Source: Brachynemurus nebulosus
Lineage: Eukaryota; Arthropoda; Insecta; Neuroptera; Myrmeleontidae
Direction: 5' to 3'
Assembly (NCBI GenBank): GCA_035578155.1
Contig: JAPWDM010000012.1
Coordinates: forward strand, 17,457,619 to 17,521,618
Length of the DNA: 64,000 nucleotides
This document shows, one piece after another, positions 34,185-46,376 of this stretch; position 1 is the first letter of the stretch; every line of letters begins with the position of its first letter. Below the pieces are notes generated by a model. The model was not told where the DNA came from. It made no database searches and saw only the letters and a list, made by a program, of their open reading frames with translations. Position numbers and translations under genes: made by a program.

Positions 34185-34406
34185 GCGTTGTACACTTTTT
34201 TTGTAATGGGTAAAAAATGTTAAACTCGCGTCAGGTCACGTGACCTGATCGAAAATTCGTAAGATCTGATCAAAAATTCGTAAGACGGATGGAAAGTAGA
34301 CAGTCAGTAGAGCAGACAATAAACTGCGTTGTACACTTTTTTTGTAATGGGTAAAAAATGTTAAACTGGCGTCAGGACACGTGACCTGATCGAAAATTCG
34401 TAAGAT
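34185..34406. repeat. Tandem duplication with palindrome, period 141 bp
   Basis: An 81-bp segment starting GCGTTGTACACTTTTTTTGT occurs at 34185-34265 and again at 34326-34406, nearly identical. The first copy contains the perfect palindrome TCAGGTCACGTGACCTGA (34231-34248); one base differs in the second. The spacer holds a partial repeat of CTGATC(A/G)AAAATTCGTAAGA. Confidence 0.85.
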
Positions 34407-35231
34407 GACAGTACATAACAGTAGACAGTAGTACAGAATACAGAACGAACGGTAGTATCTCTATACTACTGAAACCAGTGTAACGCGAAAGGACAGATAG
34501 ATATATACGGGTTTACTCCAATAGCACTAATTTTAAGCCCTATCTCATTAAACATTAATTTTAGAATAGAGATAAAAAATTTTTAAAAAGAGATTCTTGT
34601 AGGGATTACTGAAGAGAACATTTGTGCAAAATGTGAACTCCCGGAAATGTTTTTTTATATTGTTTAAACAATATTGAAAATTCATAAATAGCGTTTTTTG
34701 AGCTTTCACCGCTTACATAGCGAAAACGGTGATAGATACATTAAAAAGTGTTAAGACCTTTTTTGTAGAGAATCGAATTCTCTACAAAAAAGTCAGCGAG
34801 AGCACCTGTCTATCTTGTACAGGTGAAAAGATACAGCGCTCCAAACGCGCACTCAAAAGTCCACTTTTTCTAGCGTTCCGGCAGGGTGTGCCGTGTACGA
34901 TAGCGCAATAAATAAATACTGTATTCTACCACATAAATGATAGTACTTTTATACTGATAATTAAAGCAATTCGTGCAAAATTATTCCCTAACCATTCCAA
35001 AATATCAAAAATGCACAACGTTAATATTCAAGTTTTCACTTCTGCCGGCACTCCCGGAGTGCAACCCGTCGTTTTTTTTTTTTTGTTAAGTCATTCTGTT
35101 TTGTTAGTCTCATTACAAGTTTCCCCTTTTTTGATCCATTTCAAATTAATGAGAAAATTATTGAATCCTCCAGGTTATTTGACTGTCTCTGGAAATCAAT
35201 GTTCCTTGACTAAAATAAATTTTAAGTGTGC
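34407..35231. other. Unassigned stretch with a perfect hairpin
   Basis: TTTTTTGTAGAGAAT at about 34759-34773 faces ATTCTCTACAAAAAA at about 34776-34790 with almost no loop. Around it, GTGATAGATACATTAAAAAG and CAAACGCGCACTCAAAAGTC have the look of a dispersed insect repeat, but no second copy is in this window. Confidence 0.45.
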
Positions 35232-35926
35232 TTAAAGATGTTTGGGAGGTACAATCGGAGATAAAAGTACATGAAATTAGAAATTCGTGAATAATTGCGT
35301 TGTATAACAAACTATGAGGTAAATAAATAGTTATCTTTGTTAAATAATAGCTATCACTACAACTGATTGTACAATACATCAAACTATAGCTCTCAGCTGA
35401 CTACAAGAACTGAGTACATTCTGAGGATTTTTCGGAGGAATTTCAAAATGCTACGAGACGATTGAAAATTTAGTAGAATGTTCCTCATAAAATACTAAGG
35501 CCCCTGTGAAAATTTCAAACCGATTCACTAAGCCGTTAAAAAGTTATTTAATCTGTTCTGTTTTCGAATTTCCATAAGAGTACGTGTAAAATTAGTTTTT
35601 TTTTTTTTTAATAACTTTTTAACAGCCTAGTGAATAGGTTTGAAATTTTCACAGGGGCCTAAGTATTTAATGAGGAACATTCTACTAAATTTTCAATCGT
35701 CTCGTAGTATTTTGAAATTCTCCGAAAAATCCTCAGAATGTACTCAGCTCTTGTAGTCAGCTGAGAGCTATAGTTTGATGTATTGTACAATCAGTTGTAG
35801 TGATACCTATTATTTACCAAAGATAACTATTTATTTACTTCATAGTTTGTTATAAAACGCAATTATTCACGAATTTCTAATTTTATGTATACTTTTATCT
35901 CCGATTGTACCTCCCAAATATCCTTA
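35232..35926. repeat. Long foldback (inverted repeat)
   Basis: Two arms of about 310 bp lie head to head around a spacer of about 70 bp (roughly 35545-35615). The left arm starts TTAAAGATGTTTGGGAGGTA; the right ends with its near-complement (TACCTCCCAAATATCCTTA). Landmarks on both arms: CAATCGGAGATAAAAGTA, TACAATACATCAAACTATAG, CTCAGCTGACTACAAGA, ATTCTGAGGATTTTTCGGA, CCCCTGTGAAAATTTCAAAC. Identity about 90-95 percent by eye. Non-coding; a transcript would form a long double strand. Confidence 0.9.
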
Positions 35927-36035
35927 GGACCACAAAATCGAAGTGAAGCCGAAAAAAAAAATGCAGATAGTAAATAATTCATCAGATTAGAAACAGAATC
36001 CATAAGAAGTCAAAGTACTATATATCTTAGTTTAA

Positions 36036-36480
36036 AGGGGACCATTAGCGTGACCGCCTGAAAAAAAGGTGATTTTTGGGAATTTTTTTAAAGAAAACTA
36101 CTGTATGGAATATGTTTTAATATTTCAAGGATATATTCTTTGATATATAATAAATTCATGATAAGATTTTTGGACCAAAAAATTGAAATTTCAGTGAGTT
36201 ATTCGAGATCTCCCAAGGCTCCAAGAAAAAAGTTCCCCCACTGCTGCAGTGATAGCGGCCTTCACACTGCCTGAAATCAAAGAAACCAAAAAGCCTACCT
36301 GTATTAAATTAGAAGGTATGGTCCGTACCGTGAACCTCAATCGAAAAAAAAAGTTGAAATTTAACAAAATGGCTGAGTTTTTTAAAAAAAGTTTCAAATT
36401 TTGCGCGAAAATTTGATGGTTTTTGGCTTGCGAAAATTACATTTTTTATTCGATCGGAAAACTGGAGGTTCATGGTAAGA

Positions 36481-36552
<72 letters not shown>

Positions 36553-36990
36553 AGCTGCAATAAGAATCAAATCGATCGAATGATTTGTCTTCGAGTTATA
36601 ACTGCAGCAAATTTAAAAAATGTAGTTTTTCGTAATTTTACCTTTTAGTTTTAATCACTGAGAATTTTTACTCAAATTATCTAAGATGTACTGACTATAA
36701 CGGTCATAGTAAAACTAGATGAGTCGTTTGAATGTGTCAGAGTCTAGCTTCGCCACAACATGTGACTAGCAGCCACGTCCAGAAACTCCCGAATTATCAA
36801 CCTTCATACATTTCTCAATACCACAAAGTTAACAATGAAAATCAGAGTCCACTCTTCGGATGGCTGTAACTCAAAAACTATTTGAGACATGCACTTGAAA
36901 TTTTAGTCTGTTATTTTTGAAGGTATAGACTATCGAAACATGCAAAAAAAATTTTCCAATTTTTTGAAAACGTCACACTAGTGGTGCCCC
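36036..36990. mobile_element. TTAA-flanked element with (AT)n core
   Basis: TTAA at 36032-36035 and 36991-36994. Ends (A)GGGGACCATTAGCGTGAC and the complement of GGGGCACCACTAGTGTGAC. Length 955 bp. Includes phrases such as CGATCGAATGATTTG and GTTATAACTGCAGC, typical of diverged insect MITEs, and an (AT)n tract at 36482-36546. No transposase. Confidence 0.65.
36482..36546. repeat. (AT)n microsatellite
   Basis: About 32 AT units in the middle of the TTAA element. The minus-strand frame of 83 codons here is Tyr-Ile repeats. Confidence 0.95.
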
Positions 36991-36994
36991 TTAA

Positions 36995-37808
36995 TAATGT
37001 TGTTAAAGCAGGGCTTAACTTTGGTTGGAACGCGGCGAAACCTTATACGGCGTTCCGACATCTCCTACAAATTTTTAGTTTTTACCGGAACGATCCGGCA
37101 CGTTCAAAGGATTTTTCTTTTTTGACCAGTGTCTTTAGGGTTGAAAGCAGAGGCCTACAGTATAGGCAAAGACCTATGTGTACTTTTTTTTTGGTCATTC
37201 GTTTAAAAAAATCTACTAAAAAATTCTAAAACGATGCAGGATTTATGGGGGCCTTTAATAGATTGATAGAGAATCATGACACAAAATTATAGGAACTCGA
37301 AGACTTTTTCTTCGGAACTCTAAAACACTCGAACACGAGTCCTGAAAAAGCCTCCTATATTAGAGTATCTTTCTCACCTCCACGAAAAATTTTTTATGTA
37401 ATATCAAAAGAGTATATAAAATTACCATTTTATCCCGTGTTAAAAATCATACAAATTTATTATTCATAAGGTACAGTCTATTACTTAGAAGCTTACCACT
37501 TATCCAGCGTTCTCCCATTAAATTTACTTATATGAACGGCTACACCGCTTTTAATGGGTAACTGTACCAACACTACGCTCGACACGGGATGAGATATAAT
37601 ATTCAGGTAGAAAAAAATAAAAACAATAATACGTGCTTTAATCTCATGGCCATCAATTCTTTTTTCTATGTCCCTACATAGTCCGTTTTGGACAGCTGCA
37701 TCTACTACAAAATTCACCAGGTATGTGCCGGACACGCATTATCAAAGTTCCGTGGTCAATAGCTAATTTTTTCACAATTTTTAGGATCAAATTGTAAGAA
37801 ATTGGTAT
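36995..37808. other. Unassigned stretch
   Basis: An 82-codon frame (36981-37229) starts inside the TTAA element and has no motif. No other structure recognised. Confidence 0.4.
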
Positions 37809-38267
37809 ACTGTGTGAGTTATCCGAGAGTTGCTATTTTCATTACAGCCAAACTGTTGATTAAAATCGAAAAATTGTTCAAATAAGAGTTGTAGATATCG
37901 ACGGGGGGCAACCGATTGCTATGGTTAAGAGCTTATAGCTCTTATGGTTTTCAAGCTATGATACAAACTTATAGATTTTTAAATGAGACTATATATTAAT
38001 TTTTCGATAAAACTGATCTAATGCATTAATTAACAACATACATGAACAAGAAAATTTTTTTTACCCAAGTTTAATTTTTTAATTTTTCTTTAATTTATCA
38101 GTTAGGCGATAAACATATGCATATGTTGTACTTGAGGCTACTTCAACCGATAGTGTTTTTTTGGTTACATTTCCATTACATCTAAGAAAAGAATCTTTTC
38201 CAGTACCATTTCTATTATAAAAATTTGGTTGTAATAGAAATGGCAACTCTCAAAAAACTCACATGGT
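37809..38267. mobile_element. Family D MITE, copy D3
   Basis: ACTGTGTGAGTTATCCGAGA at the left and CTCAAAAAACTCACATGGT at the right. Closest to D2 in sequence and orientation. Confidence 0.87.
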
Positions 38268-38650
38268 ATATGTAACAGATTATGAGTTCAAATTTTTTAA
38301 AAAATAATCATGTGGAAACCAATTAATTGTCCCAGTTAAATATAGAAAAATAAAAACATCAATGAGTAGTTAGAAAACTAGATTGCAACATTCCTTACGT
38401 CTTCAATTTGACACGTGCTGCTCTCTATTCAAAAAAACAATGGCTGGAGACTAAACTAATAAAAACCAAACAAACTGAATGCACGAGTACAGTAACGAAC
38501 GTAGAGAAAGTTTTAAATGATAGAGAACAGATACTTGTATAAACGAAAAATATCTCACTGCCTAACTTTTTTAACTTCAGTGGAAAGCGCCACCGATTAA
38601 TCTAGGGACTTAATGATCACTTATGAACAATGACAACTGGAATGAATGAA

Positions 38651-38684
38651 TTAAAGTTACGTGGTTGTGACCACGTAACTTTAA
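38651..38684. repeat. Perfect 15-bp inverted repeat
   Basis: TTAAAGTTACGTGGT, a TGTG loop, then ACCACGTAACTTTAA. A perfect stem of 15 bp. Could be a regulatory palindrome or a solitary mini-hairpin. Confidence 0.8.
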
Positions 38685-41600
38685 TAATTTTGTATACATA
38701 CATGTAAGGTATAATATAATACTTCAAGTTGGAAATACAATATAGGTACAACGGCCATCATTCCACCACCTAGATTTAATTAACGGTGTGGGTGGAATAA
38801 CAATTGAACGATGGGCAAATGGTTGGTTGACGCTGGTAGACAACGTAAATGATATGATACAGAAGACAGAATTCTATTTTTGGTACAGTAGAAGCTCGCA
38901 GTAAGCCGGAATTTGTCTAGGAAATCCCTCATACTGGCGTCACATGATCTTCACAATTTCATTTTGTTTTATTCCGTTCAGCCAAGGGCGAGTCGGATTC
39001 GCATAATCAGGATCCTGTAACTTTATTTAAATTTTATCAAAATTTGCTTATGATTATTGAAACATAAGTAAATACGTTGTCTATTACTGAGTTTTTCCTT
39101 GTTAATTAAAATCTTTCTTTTAACAAGTACTTACACTATCGAAAAAACCCGTAGTTTTTCGGTTATCTATGACTGAATATTTACTAAACTTACTGAAATC
39201 AAAATTCTAATTTTATAATCTTATAGGGACGAGTGAAAAACCATCATGTCTAGCAAATTTTGATCTATACCATTAAAACTAATTAACAAAAAATTATAAA
39301 TGGAAATAAAATATTTTTAGAATCCTTAGAGGACATCCCTTTCAAATTATGTATACCTCATACGATGCCCTAATGAGAGTAGGATTATTCAGATGGAGCA
39401 ATTTAAAACCTGAAGAAATTTTTTAATTTTGATTGCTTATCGATTTGTAGTCTATGGAACGCTAGAAAATCTCACCCAAATTAAAACTGGATAGGGCCTC
39501 TATTTAAAGGTAAAACGACGAGCTTACTGAGCACGTCATTATTGAGAGTTTCTACTGTAATAAAATATGCTTGTTTAAAATACATACATTCAGACTGCTT
39601 CGAGGTATTCATTTCTTTCGAAAAATTAATATTCTTTATTTGTAGCAATATTTCAAATAAGAATTTAGAAAATTCTTTACATTATCCAAAAATAATTAGG
39701 CTAGACTTTGCTTCGTTTCTCACGAATGCCTATGATTTCAAAAGAGGAGTTTTGTCCGTTTTAAGATTTGAGTTGTTATTTGGATTTGTTGAATGACGGT
39801 AGGACATCTGGTGTTAAAAAATTAGACTATTCTTAAAGTGCATTTGCTGCATTTGATTTATCCATTTGTATTCTGTAGATTCTAATTTTCAGTAACTCAT
39901 TCACAAATTTTTTCATATTTTTTTCGGACCTTTTTTAAACTCCACCCGTTTGACAGATCCCAGCAAAAAAAAAATTCATTGAAATCGGTTCCAGATTTTC
40001 AGGAGAAAAAAAAATTCGAAGGACCTACTAAGTATAGTCGGTAATAGGTATAAATAAATGTGCGAGTATAATATAATCTCTAAAATTAAAATTTATAAAA
40101 ATAATGAATTTTCTGATATAATATGTCCAGAAATTAATTAAAAATAAATACAAAAATGTTTATAATCTTTTATTTAATTCCTCTTAATTCCTTAAAAGGA
40201 TAATCTCCATTACCGAGTGTTCAATTTTTTTTTTTACCAAACCTAATTTTATTTTTGAGTGAAAGTAAGATATTACTTGAAGGTAGATTTTCTTGCGATA
40301 AAATAGAAAGTTTAAAGGCGCCAGTAACTGATAATGGATTACCAAAAAAGCTCAATGAAAAAGACCATTCCGTTCAAAGGTTATGAAGAATAAAAATTTG
40401 TTTTACGATTTTAGGTGAAGATGAGTGAATTTTTAAGATTAGTTGTCGGCAACAAAGTTCTTGCAAATTGAAATTACTACAAAATATATTTTATAAAATT
40501 TTTTGAAGTATGCTACGAGTCCTATTATTAAGTAAAATTTTTGTCTTTTTTTTATCAGACAATCGTTATTTCATGAATTTTTTATTTTCTCTTTGATTCC
40601 AACAAAAATTTACTCATTGATTTTTAAAATTATTTTTTATTTATATCAAAATTAATTTTGTATATTTTTATAAAATTTTAAAAATTTTTGTAAAGTGTTT
40701 ATCAAAGGTAGTTTACCTCTAAAATTGTTATTGACAATAAAACTGAGCGTAAAAATTGATATTTTAAAAAAATAATATTTGACTCTTTGTTATGTTAAAT
40801 TTCGTAATTGATTTTTAATTACTAGTTTTAATAGTAATTTCACTGCGATTAACTAAAATCAGTGATACAGGGCTTATCGTTTGTCAAGTTACATTATCAA
40901 AAATTTAAAGACTGTCAATGTTCTTCTCATTGACTACTTATTATCTTTTGATGTAAGAACTCTTTAAACTCTTCTTGGTATACAATTCTCAGTCGCCTTT
41001 TATTCGACTAAATAACGAAAGCATTCTTGGATTACTAATTTTCTTGATTTTCTAAATTAAGTAGAAAAAGAACAACAAACCCTTAATATTTTCATAAAAT
41101 ATATAAATACAAAAAATTGAATTTTTCATGATAACCTACAACCAATAACCTTAATAAAAAATAAATAAACGAATAAAATTCCGCCTAACAATTCACTTCA
41201 TTCCACCGTTTTCTTATGACTAACACTAACTGAGAGGACAGACCGAACGTGGATTGCAACTGGTGCGCCCTTTCTACTTTATTTGATAGTACGAATGGCA
41301 ACCGTAGTCGTAGCCAATATATATTCTATATTATTCAAAAAACCACACTAAATACATCAGTGAAAGCTATACACCTCATTTCGATAAGTGGTTTCTACAT
41401 AAAAAAAAATGTTATAAACTTTTTCCCTCTGTAATATTAATGTCGATAAAAACATTACCCGATATTACCGTTTTAAAAAGCCTTGCACGTTTTTAATTTC
41501 ACTATAACGTTCTCTATTATTTTTTGAAAATTATAAAATATAAATTAATTATTGTTTGTTGTATATTTTTAAAAAATGGAACGAAACGGTCGATAATGTA

Positions 41601-41734
41601 GATAGTATCTATACCGACCGATAGATAGCATTATTTATTGAAAAGCATTTTGTAATATTTATTTATCCATGGCATATTGGCGCATTGATGATAATCCTAT
41701 ATTCTTGTTCCAAAAACTACATGTGTGGAGTTAC

Positions 41735-41887
41735 CTACATAGTTGGATTCTGTTTTTGGGTGTGTGCGATACATTCGCCCTGTTCTCCATTATTGCCCAC
41801 CACATCCCGCTTCAGCCCGTCCTTGCCCGCGAGCTGCTCCGGCTTGGCCCAGCGTGCTGTTGTGACTACCACCAATTTATGAAACTT
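41735..41887 (-). other. GC-rich open frame, possible exon
   Basis: In strongly AT-rich surroundings, 41765-41875 is GC-rich. On the minus strand a frame is open for 50 codons and reads, in part, ARWAKPEQLAGKDGLKRDVV, then GNNGEQGE and a TAG stop at 41735-41737. Codon choice and charged residues look more coding-like than other frames nearby. There is no ATG at the start; an AG precedes the region on that strand, so it could be a terminal exon. I do not recognise the peptide. The plus-strand frames of 65-76 codons across the same patch are the alternative. It could equally be a UTR or a fragment of foreign DNA. Confidence 0.2.
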
Positions 41888-42119
41888 TTAAAAACATAAC
41901 ACACATCAAACCGACCAGTAAATCTCGTACCAGATGTTTGAACATTTAAGTACATTGTACGGGTACATGTGATGCTTGTTTGACACGGAATCTGTTACGA
42001 CAGGAAATGACATTTGTCAGGTGCATCGGTAACTAGAGTTTTTCACAGCTTTCTTTATCTACAAATAGATAAATATATTCAACAAGACCCTTAAAGTGAA
42101 TGTATCAATTCATAAATGG

Positions 42120-42420
42120 AGCCTCGAGGTACGCTCAAAATACGACAAACTAATCTTTTGTAATATTGTAATCAGTGCAATAACCGTAATATCCGTAGTA
42201 ATAATTTTTAGTGCCTTTTCAAATTAAAACTTTTTTTGAGAACAAAATTCAAAATAAAAAATTCGACTAAAAAATTGGTATTGATTATATTTTCAAAATA
42301 CGCATCCGTAGAAATTATGTATTGCAATAAATATGGTCCTATTTACTGAACAGAAAATAGCACATTATATTCGTCATATTACACCTCGCTAGGTGCATCA
42401 GTGAAATAGTCCATAAACTG
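42120..42420. repeat. Dispersed repeat K, copy 2
   Basis: Diverged partner of 31430-31730 (TGTAATCAGTGCAATAACCG, AATAATTTTTAGTG, GCTAGGTGCATCAGTGAAA, CCATAAA). Confidence 0.5.
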
Positions 42421-42494
42421 GCTTTACGCGCTGTCTATGGAAGTAAGCTATTTTCAAAATAAAAAGACAATTTTTACTTTGCTAATACCACTTT

Positions 42495-43032
<538 letters not shown>

Positions 43033-44014
43033 TCGTTTGTGTCGTATATACTGTGACAGTTGTATCCTATAGACTAGGTATTTATGTATTATCACAAATA
43101 ATGTTCTTGCTAGGGTTCCAAAGAAAAATCTGTAAACTCATGAAATTTGTACATTCTGCATGGACATTCTGCAGATTCGGATCTCAGTTAATAAGTAGCA
43201 AGGAAAGAAAGTTAGTAATTGAAAAGTAGAGATGAAAATTTTTTCCCGACATATCACATCGTGTTGGATGCAAAAAAAAAAAAAAAAAAAAAAATTGAAA
43301 ATTTCAATGTTTGCAATAAAGTCTTACATTTACATACGATGTCTGCACATTTACATTATATGTACATAATTATGTGATTAAATTTATCAACCAATCGCAG
43401 ATCGCAATTTATCAAGTAATCGCAGATTCTGGTGTAGATCTAAATATGTGTGTTTGTGTATGGTATTTCGTGTTCGAATGTTTTGGTTCTATTTATAGAT
43501 TATTCGCTTTTATTGTAACATTGAAATTCCAATTAATTTTTGTTTCAAAAGCGTGTATTAAATAGAAACTGTTTAACTAGAGGTACAAAAAAAAAACTTC
43601 GCCAAAAATAAATATATATAGCACTGTCATTCATAAATAACGACCGACAAATATGTAGCCATGTTGATATGTAAATACAAATATAGAAAAATTTAAAAAC
43701 ATAAAGATTTTTTGCAGACCGAAGCGTATACATATCTATTATACACGGTTGAAGGAATTTTTGTCTTCAGAACTCAAAATTAACTTAAAAACTTAAAAGT
43801 TCATAGGTACTAAGATGTCGGAATTGTGAAAATGTGACGGGTAGACAGACAGATAGACATAAAACCATGACAAAGTCGTAAGGGTTCCAAAACTGGACTG
43901 TATTTTTAAAACTATATTTCTAAAAATAATAAATTCTGTTTATCTAATTGTGTAAAATTTGTGTATTTTACGCATTCACCAATTTAAGTAATTTTATGCA
44001 TTTTTATAATCTTT
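43033..44014. other. Unassigned stretch
   Basis: Contains a 24-base A-run at about 43270-43293 and a repeat-like tail with TAGACAGACAGATAGACAT (about 43842) followed by CGTAAGGGTTCC, the style of degenerate insect retroelement tails. Confidence 0.4.
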
Positions 44015-44170
44015 TTAGTATTCCGTACCAAAATTGGGAAAACTTTGGTGTCCGTTCGTCGATTCTGGGGATTAATTTCAGGGGATAATCTGAAAAAAAA
44101 AATGTTTCCCGAACAATATTGAGTGGAGTATCAGAGGAAAGCTTATTAAAGCACGAATTTATATTAATTT
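44015..44170. repeat. Dispersed repeat O, copy 1
   Basis: CCGTACCAAAATTGGGAAAA, CTTTGGTGTCCGTTCGTC, GGGGATAATCTGAAA and ATTGAGTGGAGTATCA are matched in inverted orientation around 55765-56010. A short related piece with CCGTCCGTTCGTCCG lies near 19160. Class unknown. Confidence 0.5.
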
Positions 44171-44932
44171 ATATCATATAAGAAGGATATCAGAAGGATA
44201 ATTTCTTAAAAATCTGAAAAAATTTATGAACATTAAGAATGAGATGTAGATTGAACGAAGATTATCGGAACTGAATTTTCTTACATAATTTCGTTGGAAC
44301 GTAAAAGGAAAGCTTGATGATCAATTTTGCTTTGATTAAGATGATGTTAGTCAATAGTTATATATGTCAAACGAGTATTTTGGTTAATTTTTAAAAAAAT
44401 GTATTCCAGTAATTAAAGAAAATGGGAATAATAATTGATAAATCTATACACGAAAAATATATTGCAATCACTGTACCTAAATATTATTTAATATTTTAAA
44501 ATTTTGTTAGCGTATCCACATAGAAATCAAAAATCCAAGATATTCAAAGAAATTAACAATAATATATTTAAATAATTTTCTAACAGAAAATATTATCAAA
44601 TACAATTTCTATAAATAAAAAGTACCGCTAATAATAGGGTACTTGACTGAAGTTACAAAATTATTCTATAAATATTGTTTTTCCATATCAGTTAAGTAAT
44701 TTTTTATTTTCGACAGATTCTGTAAAAAATCACCAAAAAAATAACCCTACAATTTTAAATGAGAAAAAGGTGGGAAAAATACCTCACTATAGTGACGTCA
44801 CATTTTGAAGCAACTAAACGTCAATGTTAATATTTATAACCTCACAACTTTGATTATATTCATAAATTGTCAAAGTAAAAACAAGTATTTATTAGAATTC
44901 TGGTCGATTATTACTACTATATATATATAGTA

Positions 44933-44993
<61 letters not shown>

Positions 44994-46374
44994 CTAATAG
45001 AAATATTCAAAAGAAAACACAGTTTCACCTCACCGATGAAAATTATCAAAATCGACATATCTAGCTAGAAAATGTTACGTCATTTTCAAGAAATGGCGCG
45101 TTTTCACTAATTTGAATATTTGTTGAAAAATGGCGATTTTCAAAATAAAATTTCTAAATACTTAGTTATCAAATTTTTTTATGTTTCATCATTAAAATTG
45201 GACATATGTAATGATAATGCATAGAATTATTTAACATTTGACACAAATAAATACAGTCAAGTACCGTATTATTATTGAAAGTTCATTCAGTAATTAATAT
45301 CACTGTTTTTGTTTATGTTAAGCGTAAACTGACCAAAAAAACGATACGATCGTTTTAAAACCGTAAATTATGATTTATTTCAGCAATAACATTTATTCGG
45401 TAAGAAAAATATTTTATCGACTTTCATATGCTATTACATCAAATCGATATAAAAACAACTAATTGTATTGCCCTTGACTTTTTTACAGTGTCCTGAAAAA
45501 ATTGATTCCGTATCATGCAAGGCTCTACTTCTGTTTCTATATTTTTTTTTAGATACTTAGAAGTTTACACAAGCACCATTTATGTTTCTAAATTTAGAAA
45601 ATTTTATGAATATGTTTATTGTAGGTAATATTCTTCTTTCTTACATTTGTACATATTCTATTTACAGAGCAATAAAAATGTAGTTCCAGGACGATTTTCT
45701 CGACATTTACACTTACATCGAGAACGACATACATATTATTTTCTACTTTTTTCGCGTTAGCATACTCGAAAAATGTCTAAAACGTTCTCAGCGTTGCTAG
45801 TCGTTGTTAGTTTATACTCGAAATGATTTTTTTTATTTTATTCTACCTACTATTTGTTGTATTATGCTGATATTTTCATACTGAAGTGTTTCTCTTTTAA
45901 TATTTATATAATTTTCATTTTTATCTACGTTATATAATATTTTAAAATAAATTTTTTATAAATCTAACAGCTTTAAAACACATCTTGTATGCTTTCGTGC
46001 TTTATGTATACGCTTTAGGTATAGTCCAGTCAGCTTTAATATTTTCAAACGTACCTATAGTAGTATTTGTAAACAGAGTATTGTGTTTAGTCACAGGAGG
46101 TTTAAATTTTTAATGTTATACCGGTTTAAAATAAAATTGTGTTCGTTTAATACAGTGGATTCAACAATTTTCACGGATTTAATTACACGTTTTCTATGTA
46201 ACAATATTAAGAAATATTTATTTTATCATGTTTCGATAGTAAATATTCAGAGATACTATCTGATTACTAAAAAATTGTCGTAAAAGTTTTTGACCAAAAG
46301 TCACTACAGTGACAGTTACATAATAGTCTCGGTCGTAGCAGGAAGTTTGTTCATTTTTACTAGAGGGTCATGAC
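44171..46374. other. Gene-poor AT-rich stretch
   Basis: About 2.2 kb without recognisable element ends or proteins apart from the (AT)n tract at 44918-44991. AACGATACGATCGTT near 45340 is a short palindrome. Confidence 0.4.
44918..44991. repeat. Interrupted (AT)n microsatellite
   Basis: AT repeats interrupted by TAGTAG near 44929-44934. Not inside a family A copy. Confidence 0.93.
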
Positions 46375-46376
46375 TA

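Larger units (their letters stand above)
38268..42119. other. Gene-poor AT-rich stretch
   Basis: Nearly 4 kb with little recognisable content. It holds the hairpin at 38651-38684 and the GC-rich patch near 41765-41875 (both listed). GATCCCAGCAAAAAAAAAAT near 39956 resembles a retroelement-like tail phrase. An 84-codon frame at 39542-39796 has no motif. Confidence 0.4.

Noticed and set aside
33894..34223. 109-codon plus-strand frame
   Set aside because: Runs through a long T-tract into a tandem duplication; no motif.
34185..34406. CRISPR-like repeat-spacer array
   Set aside because: Only two 81-bp units with one spacer in a eukaryotic context; a plain tandem duplication.
34440..34930. Helitron end suggested by TATCTCTATACTACTGAAACC-like start and hairpin
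   Set aside because: No CTRR end after a hairpin and no partner end could be identified.
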